Shown: positions 36,601-47,305, counted from the stretch's first letter. The stretch is 64,000 bases of DNA from Paracyclopina nana (GCA_019096065.1 JAGUCH010000009.1:258001-322000), one strand, 5' to 3'. Program-made: numbers and translations. The notes: generated by a model from the sequence alone, not told the origin.

Positions 36601-36844
36601 ATGCTAAGCAAAAGTCGTAATTTCTTACCTTGATTCTTGGCTGAATGAAATAACAAATTTTCTCACGGTAAACGGTTAGCTTCTTGTGTGTGGTAGCACA
36701 ACTGGCCAATAACCGTGTGTGTCGATAACTGAAACCATACATGAAAATGTGTTCAACATTTTCACACGCGTTAGTCAATGAGAGCCAAGCCGAAAAATGC
36801 TCTTGATTTTCGAGAAAAATCTCGTATAACCAACTAGATTGAAA

Positions 36845-37435
36845 AATGACCACTTTTTGTACAGTGACCACTCTTTGAGAAAGTGACCACTTTTGACAAA
36901 GTGACCACTTATTGACAAAGTGACCACGTTTTGACAAAGTGACCACTTTTGACAAAGTGACCACTTTTTGACAAAGTGACCACTTTTTGACAAAGTGACC
37001 ACTTTTGACAAAGTGACCACTTTTTGACAAAGTGACCACTTTTTGACAAAGTGACCACTTTTGACAAAGTGACCACGTTTTGACAAAGTGACCACTTTTG
37101 ACAAAGTGACCACTTTTCGACAAAGTGACCACTTTTCGACAAAGTGACCACTTTTCGACAAAGTGACCACTTTTGACAAAGTGACCACTTATTGCCAAAG
37201 TGACCACTTTTTGACAAAGTGACCACTTTTTGACAAAGTGACCACTTTTCGACAAAGTGACCACTTTTGACAAAGTGACCACTTTTCGACAAAGTGACCA
37301 CTTTTCGACAAAGTGACCACTTTTTGACAAAGTTACCACGTTTTGACAAAGTGACCACTTTTTGACAAAGTTACCACGTTTTGACAAAGTGACCACTTTT
37401 TGACAAGGGACCACTTTTGGGTAAAGCGACTACTT
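36845..37435 (+). repeat. 18/19 bp minisatellite
   Basis: About 31 units of 'agtgaccacttttgacaa' (18 bp) or the same with one extra T (19 bp). The mixture shifts frame, yet no frame meets a stop on the - strand for over 180 codons. It is repeat-derived, not a gene. Confidence 0.96.
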
Positions 37436-37605
37436 TCGGGTAAAGCGACCAATTTTTGACATAGCGACTAGTTTTTGATGATGGAACTCATCTATCATTT
37501 ATTGCTAGGTTTTGTGAACAGGTCATTCAACTTTGCGGTAAATGGACATTACTGATTTTTTTTACCACGCTTTGAAGCAACGTCCGCTCTAAAAATACAC
37601 TAAGG

Positions 37606-37690
37606 AGTATTACTATTAGCTGAGTCGGCTGAGCAGTACATAAGTTCCAGACATATAATTTCCATGATGCTCTTTGATTCAGAGGAGGAT
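37606..37690 (+). repeat. Dispersed repeat, copy 1
   Basis: 'ttactattagctgagtcggc' and the following ~60 bp recur diverged at 42390-42470 ('ttactattagctgagatggc'). Origin unknown. Confidence 0.65.
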
Positions 37691-37786
37691 AATGATCATT
37701 ATCCATCTACAAGTGGATAATGGATCATTATACATTGCTTGATCCTTACGCCATCTATTTCATATGGCTGAAATAGAAAAAAAAGC

Positions 37787-37857
37787 AAGGCTCCACCGAG
37801 AATCGAACTCTGGTCGCCAGTACAGTGCGCCAATGCTCTACCTCTGAGCCAACGAAT
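37787..37857 (-). other. tRNA-like sequence (degenerate)
   Basis: On the - strand, B-box-like GTTCGATTCT and A-box-like TGGCTCAGAGGTAGAGC are correctly spaced. The acceptor stem does not pair and the anticodon stem is broken, so this is a tRNA pseudogene or tRNA-derived SINE head. Confidence 0.5.
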
Positions 37858-38160
37858 CATATGATTATAAGGAGTTTTTTTAGAGCTAGGTGACATTGCG
37901 ACTAGTGAGTACTGAGCAGCGAGCTCCGCAAATACTTCGCCGGACGGGCAGGACACGGGCCGGCGCGGCACAACGATAAAGGAGCGCGCCCAGCTGGTGC
38001 AGGCTAGACCACTGCATGGGTCAACTTTGATGAGCTCGCACTCATTGTCTGTGATAAACCGGACCGCAAAATTTAAGGCATCTCTGGCAAAATTGAGGGG
38101 CCTTAAAAGGTGAAAATTAAATTTTAGCAATGCTTGAAATGTTGGGGGTGGCTAATAGTA

Positions 38161-38789
38161 ATAGGATTATACACCTCTAGGCTGTCGGATAACACTGATT
38201 TTTGTCAACTTGGCGGTGGGTTCACTACATACGGCAGTGAAGCGAAAATCCTTGTATTTTGCTGAGATTTGGCGTGCGCTCGCATCTACCGTACAATAAT
38301 GGATTTTTTCGTCACATGTGAAGAAATAATGCTCATTATTACACAGTTGGCAAATTGAGGGTTCTTCTTCAATTAAAAAAGACTTAACCAGGATTCGAAC
38401 CTGGGTCTGCAGAGTGAAAGGTCTGCACACTACCGCTATGCCACCAGATCACATCAAATGAAGAGATCTGATGAGTGATATAAAAATGCATGAAAAAGCG
38501 CCATCCATTGAAATGACACCGCATTTAGCAGTGATTGTGTTGACTGCTGAGTTCTTTTGTTGCTAACCTGGATAGGTAATTTAAAATTAAAAATGTAAAG
38601 TAAAATTCCAGATCACTCGTGGCTTCGCCACTCGGTGATCTTTCATTTGACTACTCATGAGCGAAAAACCCTATATGGACTCGTCATCAGGACAGTATTG
38701 TTACATTATTTTTTAGTGTCTCGTGATCTGTCACTTGACACTAAAAAATAATTCGTGTTATCCTCCAGCCTAGAGGTGTATAATCCTAT
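38161..38789. mobile_element. 629 bp inverted-repeat element with 35 bp termini
   Basis: The termini 38161-38195 and 38755-38789 are inverted copies matching at 33 of 35 bases (ATAGGATTATACACCTCTAG...). There is no transposase frame, and a clear target-site duplication is not visible. Inside are a tRNA-like sequence (38382-38453) and a perfect 16 bp hairpin (ATTATTTTTTAGTGTC at about 38705-38720, inverse at 38737-38752). Confidence 0.8.
38382..38453 (-). other. tRNA-Glu-like sequence inside the inverted-repeat element
   Basis: On the - strand, a perfect T-arm (CCAGG-TTCGAAT-CCTGG), a D-arm with GCAT/GTGC pairing and a CTTTCAC loop like tRNA-Glu(TTC). The acceptor stem pairs weakly and the anticodon loop is the wrong length, so it is more likely a captured or decayed tRNA. 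Confidence 0.45.
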
Positions 38790-38924
38790 ATTAAGTCCAC
38801 CCAACTCCTCAGAACTGGCTTTCAGCTATGATAACTGATGGCCACTATTGAGATTTTTCAGAAAATTGCTGGTAATCTGTCTTGTTGTATTTCTGTCAAA
38901 TTGTATTTTAGTATAACTGAATTT

Positions 38925-39080
38925 TCAGCCCTATCTGTATTTTAGCCCTAACTGTACTCTAGCCCAAACTGTATCTTAGTCAAAGTGTATTTTAGTCTTA
39001 CTGTAGTTTAGTATTTTTATAGATTAGTCAAAATGTATTCTAGTCAAACTGCATTTTAGCCAAACTGTATTTAAGCCCTA
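38925..39080 (+). repeat. 'aactgtattttagcc' repeat
   Basis: About eight copies of a 15-20 bp unit just upstream of the orphan exon at 39190. Confidence 0.75.
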
Positions 39081-39189
39081 GTCTTATTAAATTCAAGGCT
39101 AATTTGATCAGCACTTCATTCTCAATTATCCTGTTATAGATCACATATCAAGGTTTAACTGAGCACAAAAAGTAGTTTTCTTTTCATAG

Positions 39190-39474
39190 ATTGCTGAGGT
39201 CATGGATGCCTTTTTGTCGCTCTCTGAGCTGACCCATTTGTATTTCGGCCTGACCACTGAATGGCTGGACTCGATGAACACTCTGTTGTCCAACAAAGAC
39301 TCGAGCAACAGCAAAGACTCGTTCCCCATTTTGGTCAATGGTGTGGTGGAAATGTACACATTGTCCAAGCTGTACAAAACTCTGTGCACATCCTTGCCCA
39401 ATTACCAAAAGGTCAAGATCCTCAAGATGCCCAAATCAGCTGTAAAGAAGCAGTACATCGCTACCCAAAAGTAG
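39190..39474 (+). CDS. Orphan terminal coding exon, product not recognised
   Basis: A polypyrimidine acceptor (TTTTCTTTTCATAG) precedes 39190 and an open frame of 94 codons ends at TAG 39472-39474. The protein is non-repetitive and globular-looking: IAEVMDAFLSLSELTHLYFG, then WLDSMNTLLSN and ILVNGVVEMYTLSKLYKTLC, with a basic tail. That composition is typical of the last exon of an alpha-helical protein. I do not recognise the family and could not find matching upstream exons on the + strand before it, so the rest may lie beyond repeats or be lost. An in-frame ATG at 39202 could alternatively start a single-exon 90-residue protein. Confidence 0.5.
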   Translation: MAEVMDAFLSLSELTHLYFGLTTEWLDSMNTLLSNKDSSNSKDSFPILVNGVVEMYTLSKLYKTLCTSLPNYQKVKILKMPKSAVKKQYIATQK

Positions 39475-40428
39475 ATGAGAACTGAAAGTATCGCTGTATT
39501 TTAAGTAAGATTGAATAGAGAAGAAGAACCTGCTTGATTTTCACCAAAGTTTCACTGCAGAAATGGGGGTCATGGTAAAAGGCACACTCAGCACACTATG
39601 ATATGGCAGGTGAATTTCTCTGTTAGTCTGTCAAGTGTGCATTTTACCAAAAGAGACAAAAAGGAAGTGCGAAAAATCAATCAAATGTGGTAAAGTTTGA
39701 TATAATCCTCAACTTAATTACTGTAAAAAATGAGAAAATCCAAAAGAAATTATTAACAACTTGTTGGAGAAATGTTCCATAAAAGTTTAAGAGATTCAGT
39801 TCTTATGCTTTTTGATTTTGCATTCTTAGTAAATCCAAGCAAGCAAATAAGTGGGATGACAAAAAATGGACAAAAAAAAAAATTTCTGAGGGAGAAAAAA
39901 TGGCCAAAACAAGATAACATTCATTATTTGATATTTTAGTCTTTCTGTCAAAAACAATTTGAGATATTTGTTGAGATTTACTTGACTCAATATTAGTTTC
40001 TGAAAGACTTAACACATTGTTTTTGTTTTAAAATAGCTATTAGTGAAGTTCAGTCGGAAAGGATTGCATTAAGATGGAATATCACACTTTTTTATGGTCA
40101 ATTAATTTATCCGCACCTCCTTATCATAACTTTGCCACTGGAGAGTGCCTTTTACAGATTGGAAAAACGCACACTCAATGGTAAAAAGCACACTCACAGA
40201 GAAATTTAGTAATTACATAGTGTGCTCTGTGTGCCAAGTGTGCCTTTTACTGCTACCGCAAAAATGGCAAGCTTGGAAAGGTTCATGCATCCTTTACTGG
40301 CAAGCAATACTACATAGGTTTTTTTAATAATGATATATTTCATCTTCGAAAATTGGTCAATCTATGGATTGTGCGAAAACTGAATATGGCCAGCATAAGA
40401 GCAGCTTGGTTACTAGGAGCTTCTGGAA

Positions 40429-41126
40429 TTATTTGACTCGTTCCATCAGAGCCTGTTGCTCTTTGAGGGCTTTGATATACTTTTCTTCGAGCACTTTGAG
40501 CCTTTTTTCAATTTGATTCCATTCATTTTCCATTTCTTGAAAATGAGGATTATTTTTTAGCTCCCTCCTGGACGGTTTTGCCAGAAATCTAAGATCTACC
40601 ATACGCCAGTACTGATCCTTGTCAATGATTCCATGCTGAATTTCATCTTCTAATTCATCTAAATGTCGCTTGGTTGCATTGAGGGATTGAAAGAAATATT
40701 CAGCTTTGATTTTTTCATTGTCTACCACAATGAGGATAATTTTTGCTCTCATCATGCAATTTCTTGATCTTCCAATTGTGACAACGACATTGGACTCAAA
40801 TCCAATGAGATTGTCTTGCAATGCAATGAGATCACAACTTTTCTCCTCATTTGTGACCCAATTGCGAATGGATTCAATATTGGGATTTTCTTCTAGCAAG
40901 GACAAAAGTTGCCTTCCAGTTTGATTCTTCTGCAATTCTGGGTAAATGTTTTTCTGGAAGAATTCTTTGAAATCACTGGGCACTGCCATGAGAGCACCTT
41001 TCATATTCAAGTCACTCAATTTCTTCATGGCTTCTTCCATGGTTTTGACTTCAAAGACTGATGGACCATTCACCAAGTTGGTACCCAATTCCAATTGGTT
41101 TACATTCCAGTCTTGTATTGAATGAC
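40429..41126 (-). CDS. NERD-helicase gene exon 4: C-terminal helicase part
   Basis: Acceptor TTTGTGTACAG|GT, phase 1. It encodes GHSIQDWNVNQLELGTNLVN, then SCDLIALQDNLIGFESNVVV and the arginine-containing SRNCMMRAKIILIVVDNE, matching the layout of late superfamily-1 motifs. A charged coiled-coil tail ends ALMERVK with stop TAA at 40429-40431. Confidence 0.85.
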
Positions 41127-42175
41127 CTGTACACAAATGGAAACTGAATTTTGGTCTACATTTTAAAATGCATAGGATGTTTTACAATCTACAACCATAT
41201 TTTTAAGATCTAAGGGTCTGAAGGTGGGATGCACTAAAATGTGGGACAAGCATGACAAACTACTAAAATGCATAATGAACACTAAAATGCAAAAAAAACC
41301 AGTTTTTTCATCAATATAACACTATAGTAACACTAAGAAATACGGCCCAAATTATGGCATAGTTTTTTTACTGAGTAAAATGAAGTGTTTCTTTTTTGTA
41401 ATTTTTTGTAATTTTTTGAACAATCAGAGTAGAGGTGACATTTTTCCGGTTAGAATGAGAAGAGAAAAGTAAAGTTCAGCTGATTTTTTACATTTCTAAA
41501 TGAATTTTGAACAAAGATTCTAAAAAAAAGAAAGGTTAGCTGCTTAATTACCTTTCTCACTTGACATTTTCGGTTAGAATTTGAAAAAAATCAGAGTCAG
41601 CTGTTTATTTACATTCTCCATATGATATTTTTGGCAATAACTTTTAAAAAATCAAAGTCAGCTGTTTGTTTACAGTTCTAAATGGTTTTTTGGCTTGAAT
41701 TTGATTAAAAATCTCAGTCTGTGGTTTATTACATTTCTAAACGAATTTTTAAACCTAGAATTTCTTTTGAACAAAATACATTTTTAACAGGTTCCAATTG
41801 GGAAAAGCTTGCCTCAAGCTTTGATTAATGCTAAATCATATCTAGATGGCGCTGCACTCGTACACAGAGGGCACTTCAGATCAAAATGATGTCATAATTT
41901 GGGCGCAAATAAAAGCGGGTGCGTGATTTCATCAACGCGGGCCGGCGTTTCAACCTCGCTCATTGTGTGTGCTAACGGATGACAGATCCCGCAATGGGCC
42001 GTTTGATTCCGAAAAAAGCCCACAAACAGAGTTATTTCAGAATGCAACTAGCGCCATCTGAACCGACTTTGTAGCATTAATCTAAGCTCAAGACAAGCTT
42101 TTCGCAATTAATAGCTAAATTAAGTAAATCCAAGCCTCTCACTGCAATTACATATATTTATGTTTACATTATATA

Positions 42176-42253
<78 letters not shown>

Positions 42254-45200
42254 CGTCTGACCGTTCAAAATTGGACGGTGCGGGAATCAAAAGTTTGTGT
42301 TATGAATTCATGAATTTTGTGGCTTAATAGGCGTCATTGGAAAGCTTGAACCTTTGGGCATCTTTTTTTGTTTTCTGACAAAATGAAAAATATTATTACT
42401 ATTAGCTGAGATGGCTGAGCAGTTCACAAGTTCCGAATGTACAATTTACATGATTTTTGATTCCTGATTGATCTACAGGAGTGGGTAATAGTTCATACAG
42501 TTGAACTAGTGACTACTAATTTGCAAGAAGTGCTTGGCAGAATAAAAAAATAAGCAACATAAACTTTTTTGTTAACATGTTTTAAAGTTATATTTGCTCA
42601 TCCATTTCAGGAGTACTTACATTTTTAATACCTAACTATATTTTAGGCCCACAACCATGTAATTGCCTTAATGTTGGCAATATCAAAAAAGCCTTTTGAA
42701 AACTACTCATTTACACCTTTACTTTTTAAATTTGATGAAAACGTTATTCTTTGTATTGCTCAGAACAAACTAGAGGTTTCAAAATAATAGCAATCAAAAT
42801 AATTCCTCCCTTATTTTTCCCCTTTTTGTGAGTATTTTGTTATATATTTTGTGTTGGCTGTGTGCCTTGTGGGTATTGTTGGAATTGTGTGAGCTTAAGT
42901 AGGAGAGTTCTTAGACGTCTTCTAGTTTTAGCATCTACAACAAGGAAAGCAAATAGGGTCTTTCACCTTTGAATCTATATTCACAGTCATTATTCTTCCA
43001 AAAGTGCAGAAGAAGATGGTGAAGGATGGAAAAAGAATTAGGGGGTTCCAAATCTCAATTCAGTTTTTGGATGAGAAATTCAATGCTAGATTTGGCCACC
43101 CAACTTTGCAAGTTCTGTGGCCAAACAAGATCTTAAAATACACTTATTCAGTGCTATGTTGATTGTAACATGCAGGTATGTAATTGATGAAAGTGCTCAG
43201 GGGCAAATGTTACCTTTGTGAGGTATTCGGTGAGACCACAGAGAATTTTTTTCTCTTTTTGCTGCTTCCACAATTTGCCTGGTGTTCCTTAGTGGTTTAT
43301 ACATTCTCCTGGGCCAGACAAAACCATTTGATTCCCAAACTTCATAATTGTTGAATGGGTACAACTGCAGTGTTGATCGCACCATGATCCAAATATGATT
43401 GCATTTGATTTTTTGCAAAAAATCAATGTTGAATTGGTCAACTTGTTTTTGATCTTTGAAAACAACAGGACAGCAAAACTCATCGATGAAAACTGCTTGG
43501 TAGCCTTCAAAGCAGGGTAGCCACTGATCTTTCAGATCATCAATTGATTCTGCCTTTTTCATGCCTTTCACAGTGACATTTTCTTTGCCCTTAAAGACTA
43601 CTTCTTGAATCCAGATAAGCAGTAGGCTCACATCGCTATACATGGTGATGATGAAAAGCACGCGTGATCCTTGTCCTGCCAATGATTTAGCCTTGTCAAC
43701 CATCAGGAGTGTCTTCCCTGTTGAGTATGAAGAGTCAAACATAACACGCTCTTCTTCCAAGATGCTCATTTGTCCTGGAGTCCAGCACAGCCAGGTTTTT
43801 ACATTTTCAACAGAACCTGCTTCTTCAAGAGCTTCCAAAGATTTCTGGGCAAATATCATGGGCACTGGGCTTGGAGTTGCGCTAGCGCAAAATATCAAGT
43901 ACTTTGCAAGTACCTGGAGCTGTTCAACTGGCACATCTTCATTTTGGACTTCATAGCCATTTGCTGCACTTTTCAGCTTGCTGGCCAAATCATCTTTACC
44001 AATCATTATGAAGTTGCTGCACTTGTCACAAAAGCTGAGGCCCTCCTTTTCTTTGTCAGCGTAAGTCAAAGCCTCAACCTTCCATCCTTTGGTTAGATCT
44101 GCACCAAACCATTTGGTCAGTAGCTCTTTTGTGCCTTTAAGTTGCTCTGCTACTTTCTTAATTGAACATTTGCCGTCCTGTAAATAAGGCACACAGTGTT
44201 TAAATATTATCTGATCACTTAAAAAATAGTTTACCTGCATGGGATCAGTGCCAAGCAGACTCTTTGCTTCAATGATGGTGATGGTCTTTTGTGTCCAATT
44301 GATGGCAATGAAGTCTTTTTCTTCAGCAGACTTTTTTCTTGTGTCTTCCAGGTTTAAGGTCAAGAAATACAAGCTGTGAATAACAATAATGTCATGGCTC
44401 ATTTCCTTGTAGTGCTTTTTCAAGGCTTCATAGACAATCCTTTCAGGCCTTTCACCTTCTGCTGTCTCAATTTCAGGTTTCAGCCTTTTTGCCATGTCAT
44501 TTTCCCTCCTCCAACCAATTTTCAAATTTTCAAATATCTGGTCTGATTCGATTGAAGAGACACCTTTGAGCTGTTCCACCATTCCATCATAGTTCTCATT
44601 TTGGTAGGCTTGTTTCATGTCCTTAAAAAACTCCTCAGCTTGTTCACTTTTGCCCATGTCAAAGAGGCCTTTCCAGACTTGCTTTTCAGTCTCTTCTAGA
44701 TTACTCCCAGCTAATTCCATATCAAATTCTCGCTCTGACATTGTCTTTGCTTTTTTTTGGATATCATCAAGGTTGCGGAGAAATTTCTGGAGACATTCTA
44801 TAGCCTCATAGTCCACAAGCTTTGGACATTTGGTCAAGAAGTTCTCTGGCACAAAAATCTGACCAAAGTTGCCCAATGTTGGTTCTGAAAATCGAGGAAA
44901 CATTTTTTTATGATGGAAAGCAAAGTATAATTCAGTTTACCAATTCGTCTCAGTTTATTCAACTACACTTATATAAAAGCTCTGACCTTTTACTTTATCA
45001 ATTGACTATTGAGTATTTTATAAGGTGTGTTACTCCTCTGTTTGACCAGACACAATGATATTGTCCAAAAGGTAAATCCCATTGCACAGTGGGTCAAAAA
45101 GAAAAATGGTAGAATAGCCATTTTTGGCCATTTTTTGCGGTGTGTCTAAATTGGGCAAGCAAGGGCAAGCAAGGGCAAGCAAGGGCTTCTTTGGCTCTGC

Positions 45201-46446
45201 CTCAGACCCCTGACAGAGCAGCTACTGTCAAAAGCCAGCCCATGTGTTTGCTTGCCCAAAGGTCAAGTTATATGTGTTGAAAGTGCTAATAAAAGGCCAA
45301 TTTGACAAGCATCCCTCCCTTTGGGCATTGTTATATATCTATCTACTTGGGTTGAATTTTGATGAAAAAAACCATCTTAAAATGTTTGTTCCATATTGTA
45401 TTGCGGTTGCTTGCCCAGGCTTGCCCTAGTTTATCCTAGCTTGCCCAGGTTGCCCTTGCTTGCCCTATTTAGTCACGCCCCATTTTTTGGGCATCCATAA
45501 CTTTTGATTGGAATCGAATTGAATTAAATGACTCCTACGATTTCGCGAGTTTTTTGTCCCGTGCGCGTCCAGAAGGCATTTTGAGTTTGAGCCACTGGCT
45601 GTGCATTGCAAAAAAAGGAGAAAAAATGCATCTTGTATGGAACCCTGGGCATCAAGTTTAGGAGTCCGACACTCTACTGGCTGAGCTACTCATTTAGCAA
45701 AAATATTTTAGTAATAATCATTTCTTTATTATGACTGACCATTGTACTCTTCTGCTAAGCTGAGCTAAGCTTAATAGAAGAGTCTCTATCAGAGGTACGA
45801 GACAAAACTTGATCTAAGACACCTTTGAGCTACAAAAAGTGCCAAATTCAAAATGCACAATTTTTAGTTGATCAATTAATGCCTTTAGCCACTCTAGCTC
45901 TACTGAGGGCCTCTCAACCCAAGCCCTCGTAGCATCACTTGGCTCTTGCAAGCTCGAGCCCGCAAAGTTGCCACTCGATTTTTGCTCAGCTATTTTATTA
46001 GCTTGTTTTATAAATTGTTTACATATATAAATAGATAAACTCTTTCAGCAGCCAAAAAAGTTTCGACTGGGGCAATAAGAAAAAATGATTAATTCATCCC
46101 ATTTTCTTATCATAATGTTTGTTAGCTGCCCTCTGAACATGAGAATTAGTGGAGATGACGAAATTCCAGATTGATCACTTACCACCAAATAAATCTTACC
46201 TGCAAGCTGAGGGTAATCTCTTTTGAGTAGTTCAGTGGCAGCCTCATCGATGCTGCTCAATGGCTTCCCTCCATTACCAAGATAGAACTTTTTGAGGTTG
46301 TCATTGAAGGGTTTCGTCTTCTTTTGCTGCTTTTTGTCCTTTTTGTCGAACTTTAAACACTCTTTGAGCTTGGGCTCACCTGGCCTTAGCTCAAAATCTG
46401 TAAGGCCTAAAATGTCGCAAAGCCCATATTTTGCGCAAGTAGCCAT
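40429..46446 (-). CDS. NERD-type nuclease plus superfamily-1 helicase-like protein
   Basis: 852 residues from 46200-46446, 44235-44884, 43214-44177 and 40429-41126 (- strand); every junction is GT-AG and in phase. Residues 225-320 look like a NERD (PD-(D/E)XK nuclease-related) domain: GERPERIVYEALKKHY, D273 in KDFIAINW, E288-A-K290 in ITIIEAKS, then KKVAEQLKG. Residues 430-760 carry superfamily-1 helicase motifs: Q-motif WTPGQ; Walker A relic DSSYSTGKT (first Gly replaced by Ser448, GKT kept); Walker B VFIDEF; LRNTRQI; GFESNVVV; and a late arginine near MRAKIILIVV. A basic coiled C-terminus follows. NERD-helicase proteins are mainly bacterial; eukaryotic relatives are poorly described. The introns show it is a resident nuclear gene. 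Whether ATPase and nuclease are active, and the cellular role (repair or nucleic-acid defence), are inference only. Confidence 0.8.
41127..43213 (-). other. Intron 3 of the NERD-helicase gene
   Basis: 2.1 kb. It holds a ~60 bp degenerate tandem unit with 'tcagagtcagctgtttattt' (about 41440-41760), a possible inverted-repeat element at about 41840-42065 (agatggcgctgca against tgcaactagcgccatct), the (TA)n tract at 42171-42252 and the second copy of a dispersed repeat at 42390-42470. No gene seen. Confidence 0.65.
42171..42252. repeat. (TA)n microsatellite
   Basis: About 80 bp of almost pure AT dinucleotide. Confidence 0.98.
43214..44177 (-). CDS. NERD-helicase gene exon 3: helicase motifs Q to IV-like
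   Basis: It encodes the end of the NERD domain, a linker with two CxxC-like cysteines (FCDKCSNF), the Q motif, GKT P-loop, IDEF Walker B and LRNTRQI motif. Donor CACAAAG|GTAACA, phase 1. Confidence 0.85.
44178..44234 (-). other. 57 bp intron in the NERD-helicase gene that keeps frame
   Basis: GTAAAC...TTATTTACAG, 57 bp, flanked by CAG and GAC. It has no in-frame stop, so retention would insert 19 residues (VNYFLSDQIIFKHCVPYLQ). AT-richness and consensus ends favour an intron. Removing it joins LLGTDPMQ to DGKCSIKKVAEQL, which fits a NERD domain better. Confidence 0.7.
44235..44884 (-). CDS. NERD-helicase gene exon 2: helical region and nuclease core
   Basis: Acceptor GATTTTCAG|AA, phase 1 entry. 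It encodes EPTLGNFGQIFVPENF, a charged helical stretch and the NERD-like core with ITIIEAKS. It ends GTDPMQ at donor CAG|GTAAAC. The next 57 bp also stay open in frame (see separate entry). Confidence 0.82.
45155..45475. repeat. 'aagcaagggc' repeats in NERD-helicase intron 1
   Basis: 'caagcaagggcaagcaaggg' at 45160-45190, and in inverted sense 'cttgccctagtttatcctag' plus 'cttgcccaggttgcccttgc' at 45420-45465: short inverted words about 230 bp apart. Confidence 0.65.
45639..45699 (-). other. tRNA-like sequence (degenerate)
   Basis: On the - strand, GAGTAGCTCAGCCAGTAGAG (A-box), GTCGGACTCCTAAACTTGA (anticodon-arm like, loop CTCCTAA) and GGGTTCC. The B-box is incomplete and the acceptor unpaired: a tRNA pseudogene or SINE head. 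Confidence 0.45.
46200..46446 (-). CDS. NERD-helicase gene exon 1
   Basis: Start ATG at 46444-46446 (MATCAKYGLCDILGL). A further in-frame ATG lies 12 bp upstream, but the diverged copy at 47651 conserves MATCA and not the upstream Met. It continues FELRPGEPKLKECLKF and ends QLA, donor GCAG|GTAAGA, phase 1. Lys-rich, no known domain. Confidence 0.75.
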
Positions 46447-46800
46447 GCTTTTTTGCATGAGAAATCGTGTGATGCACTGAATACTGGCTTATCTTAAAAG
46501 GTCAAAAAGCATTGCATTGATAAGTAAGATAATCTTGAATCAAACAACACAAGAATAGGAAGACAATCAATTGGAAAGTGCGCACAATTTTTAATGACAA
46601 TTTTGCAAAGCGCTCTCTTTTGAAAGGTGCAATTATTACAATAGTATGATGCTGAAAATTCATTTTTCGCGCATTTTAGTTTTTGATCCAATAATGTCAT
46701 ATTTGTGAAATTTTTAATTGCGTTTAGCGCAACATTTTATTTTGAGTGCAACTCAACCTTTATTCAATGATCATTTGTTGAAGTTGAAAATGCACCTGTT
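46447..46800 (-). promoter_or_regulatory. Upstream region of the NERD-helicase gene (duplicated)
   Basis: The ~350 bp upstream of the start is shared with 47655-47990 upstream of the duplicated exon. Islands such as 'gtgcgcacaatttttaatga' and 'gcgcaacattttatt' are better conserved than their surroundings. A promoter role is inference; no clear TATA or Inr is visible. Confidence 0.4.
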
Positions 46801-47074
46801 TGATTTGACACAATTGAGGCAATGCTATATTTTTTTATTCAGATATCCTTGTCAAATTGGGGATTTGACAACAGTTCACAATTTTTGAAATGGCATGACA
46901 TTGTCTAATAATCCAGCCCCATATCGTATGGCAAATGTTGACGGTAAAAAGTAACGCATATACAAAATACCGCACCGTATAGCACCGAAACGCACCCAAT
47001 AGCAACATTACGCACCATACTAAAACCCGCACCATAACAAAAATTAAACTAGTAATCAAATAGAGAAATAGAAG

Positions 47075-47305
47075 AGTAAGGTCCCAAGTAGTCCAAAACA
47101 GGTCCTAACTCAAAAACTTCACTACATGGTGCATTTGGCTAGAGCCGAAAAACGCAAAAACGCACCCATTGTAGTAAAAACAAGGCTATGAGGCAAAAAT
47201 TACTTTGAGGCATCTCTGGGTCCAAAAGCTGATTGGACCTCATGAGTTAGGTCCCAAGGAGTCCAAAACAGGTCCTAACTCAAAAACTTCACTACATGAA
47301 GCATC
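47075..47305 (+). repeat. Direct repeat pair near the duplicated exon
   Basis: 'aggtcccaagtagtccaaaa', continuing 'caggtcctaactcaaaaact', at about 47080-47134 recurs at about 47250-47304, about 168 bp apart. A further fragment lies at 47415-47445 in inverse sense. Confidence 0.75.

Noticed and set aside
36569-37414. 281-codon open frame on the - strand
   Set aside because: Its long central part translates the 18/19 bp minisatellite (KVVTLSKSGHFV-type periodic text); the rest is low-quality flanking sequence with no domain.
37699-38130. 143-codon open frame on the - strand
   Set aside because: It crosses the degenerate tRNA-like sequence at 37787-37857 and has no recognisable domain or splice context.
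42171-42252. (TA)n tract as a replication origin or element boundary
   Set aside because: A plain dinucleotide microsatellite in an intron, with no supporting flanking structure.
40429-46446. NERD-helicase gene as bacterial contamination or part of a transposon
   Set aside because: Three introns with consensus sites, a base composition like its neighbours and no flanking terminal repeats or integrase argue for a resident nuclear gene; ancient transfer remains possible.
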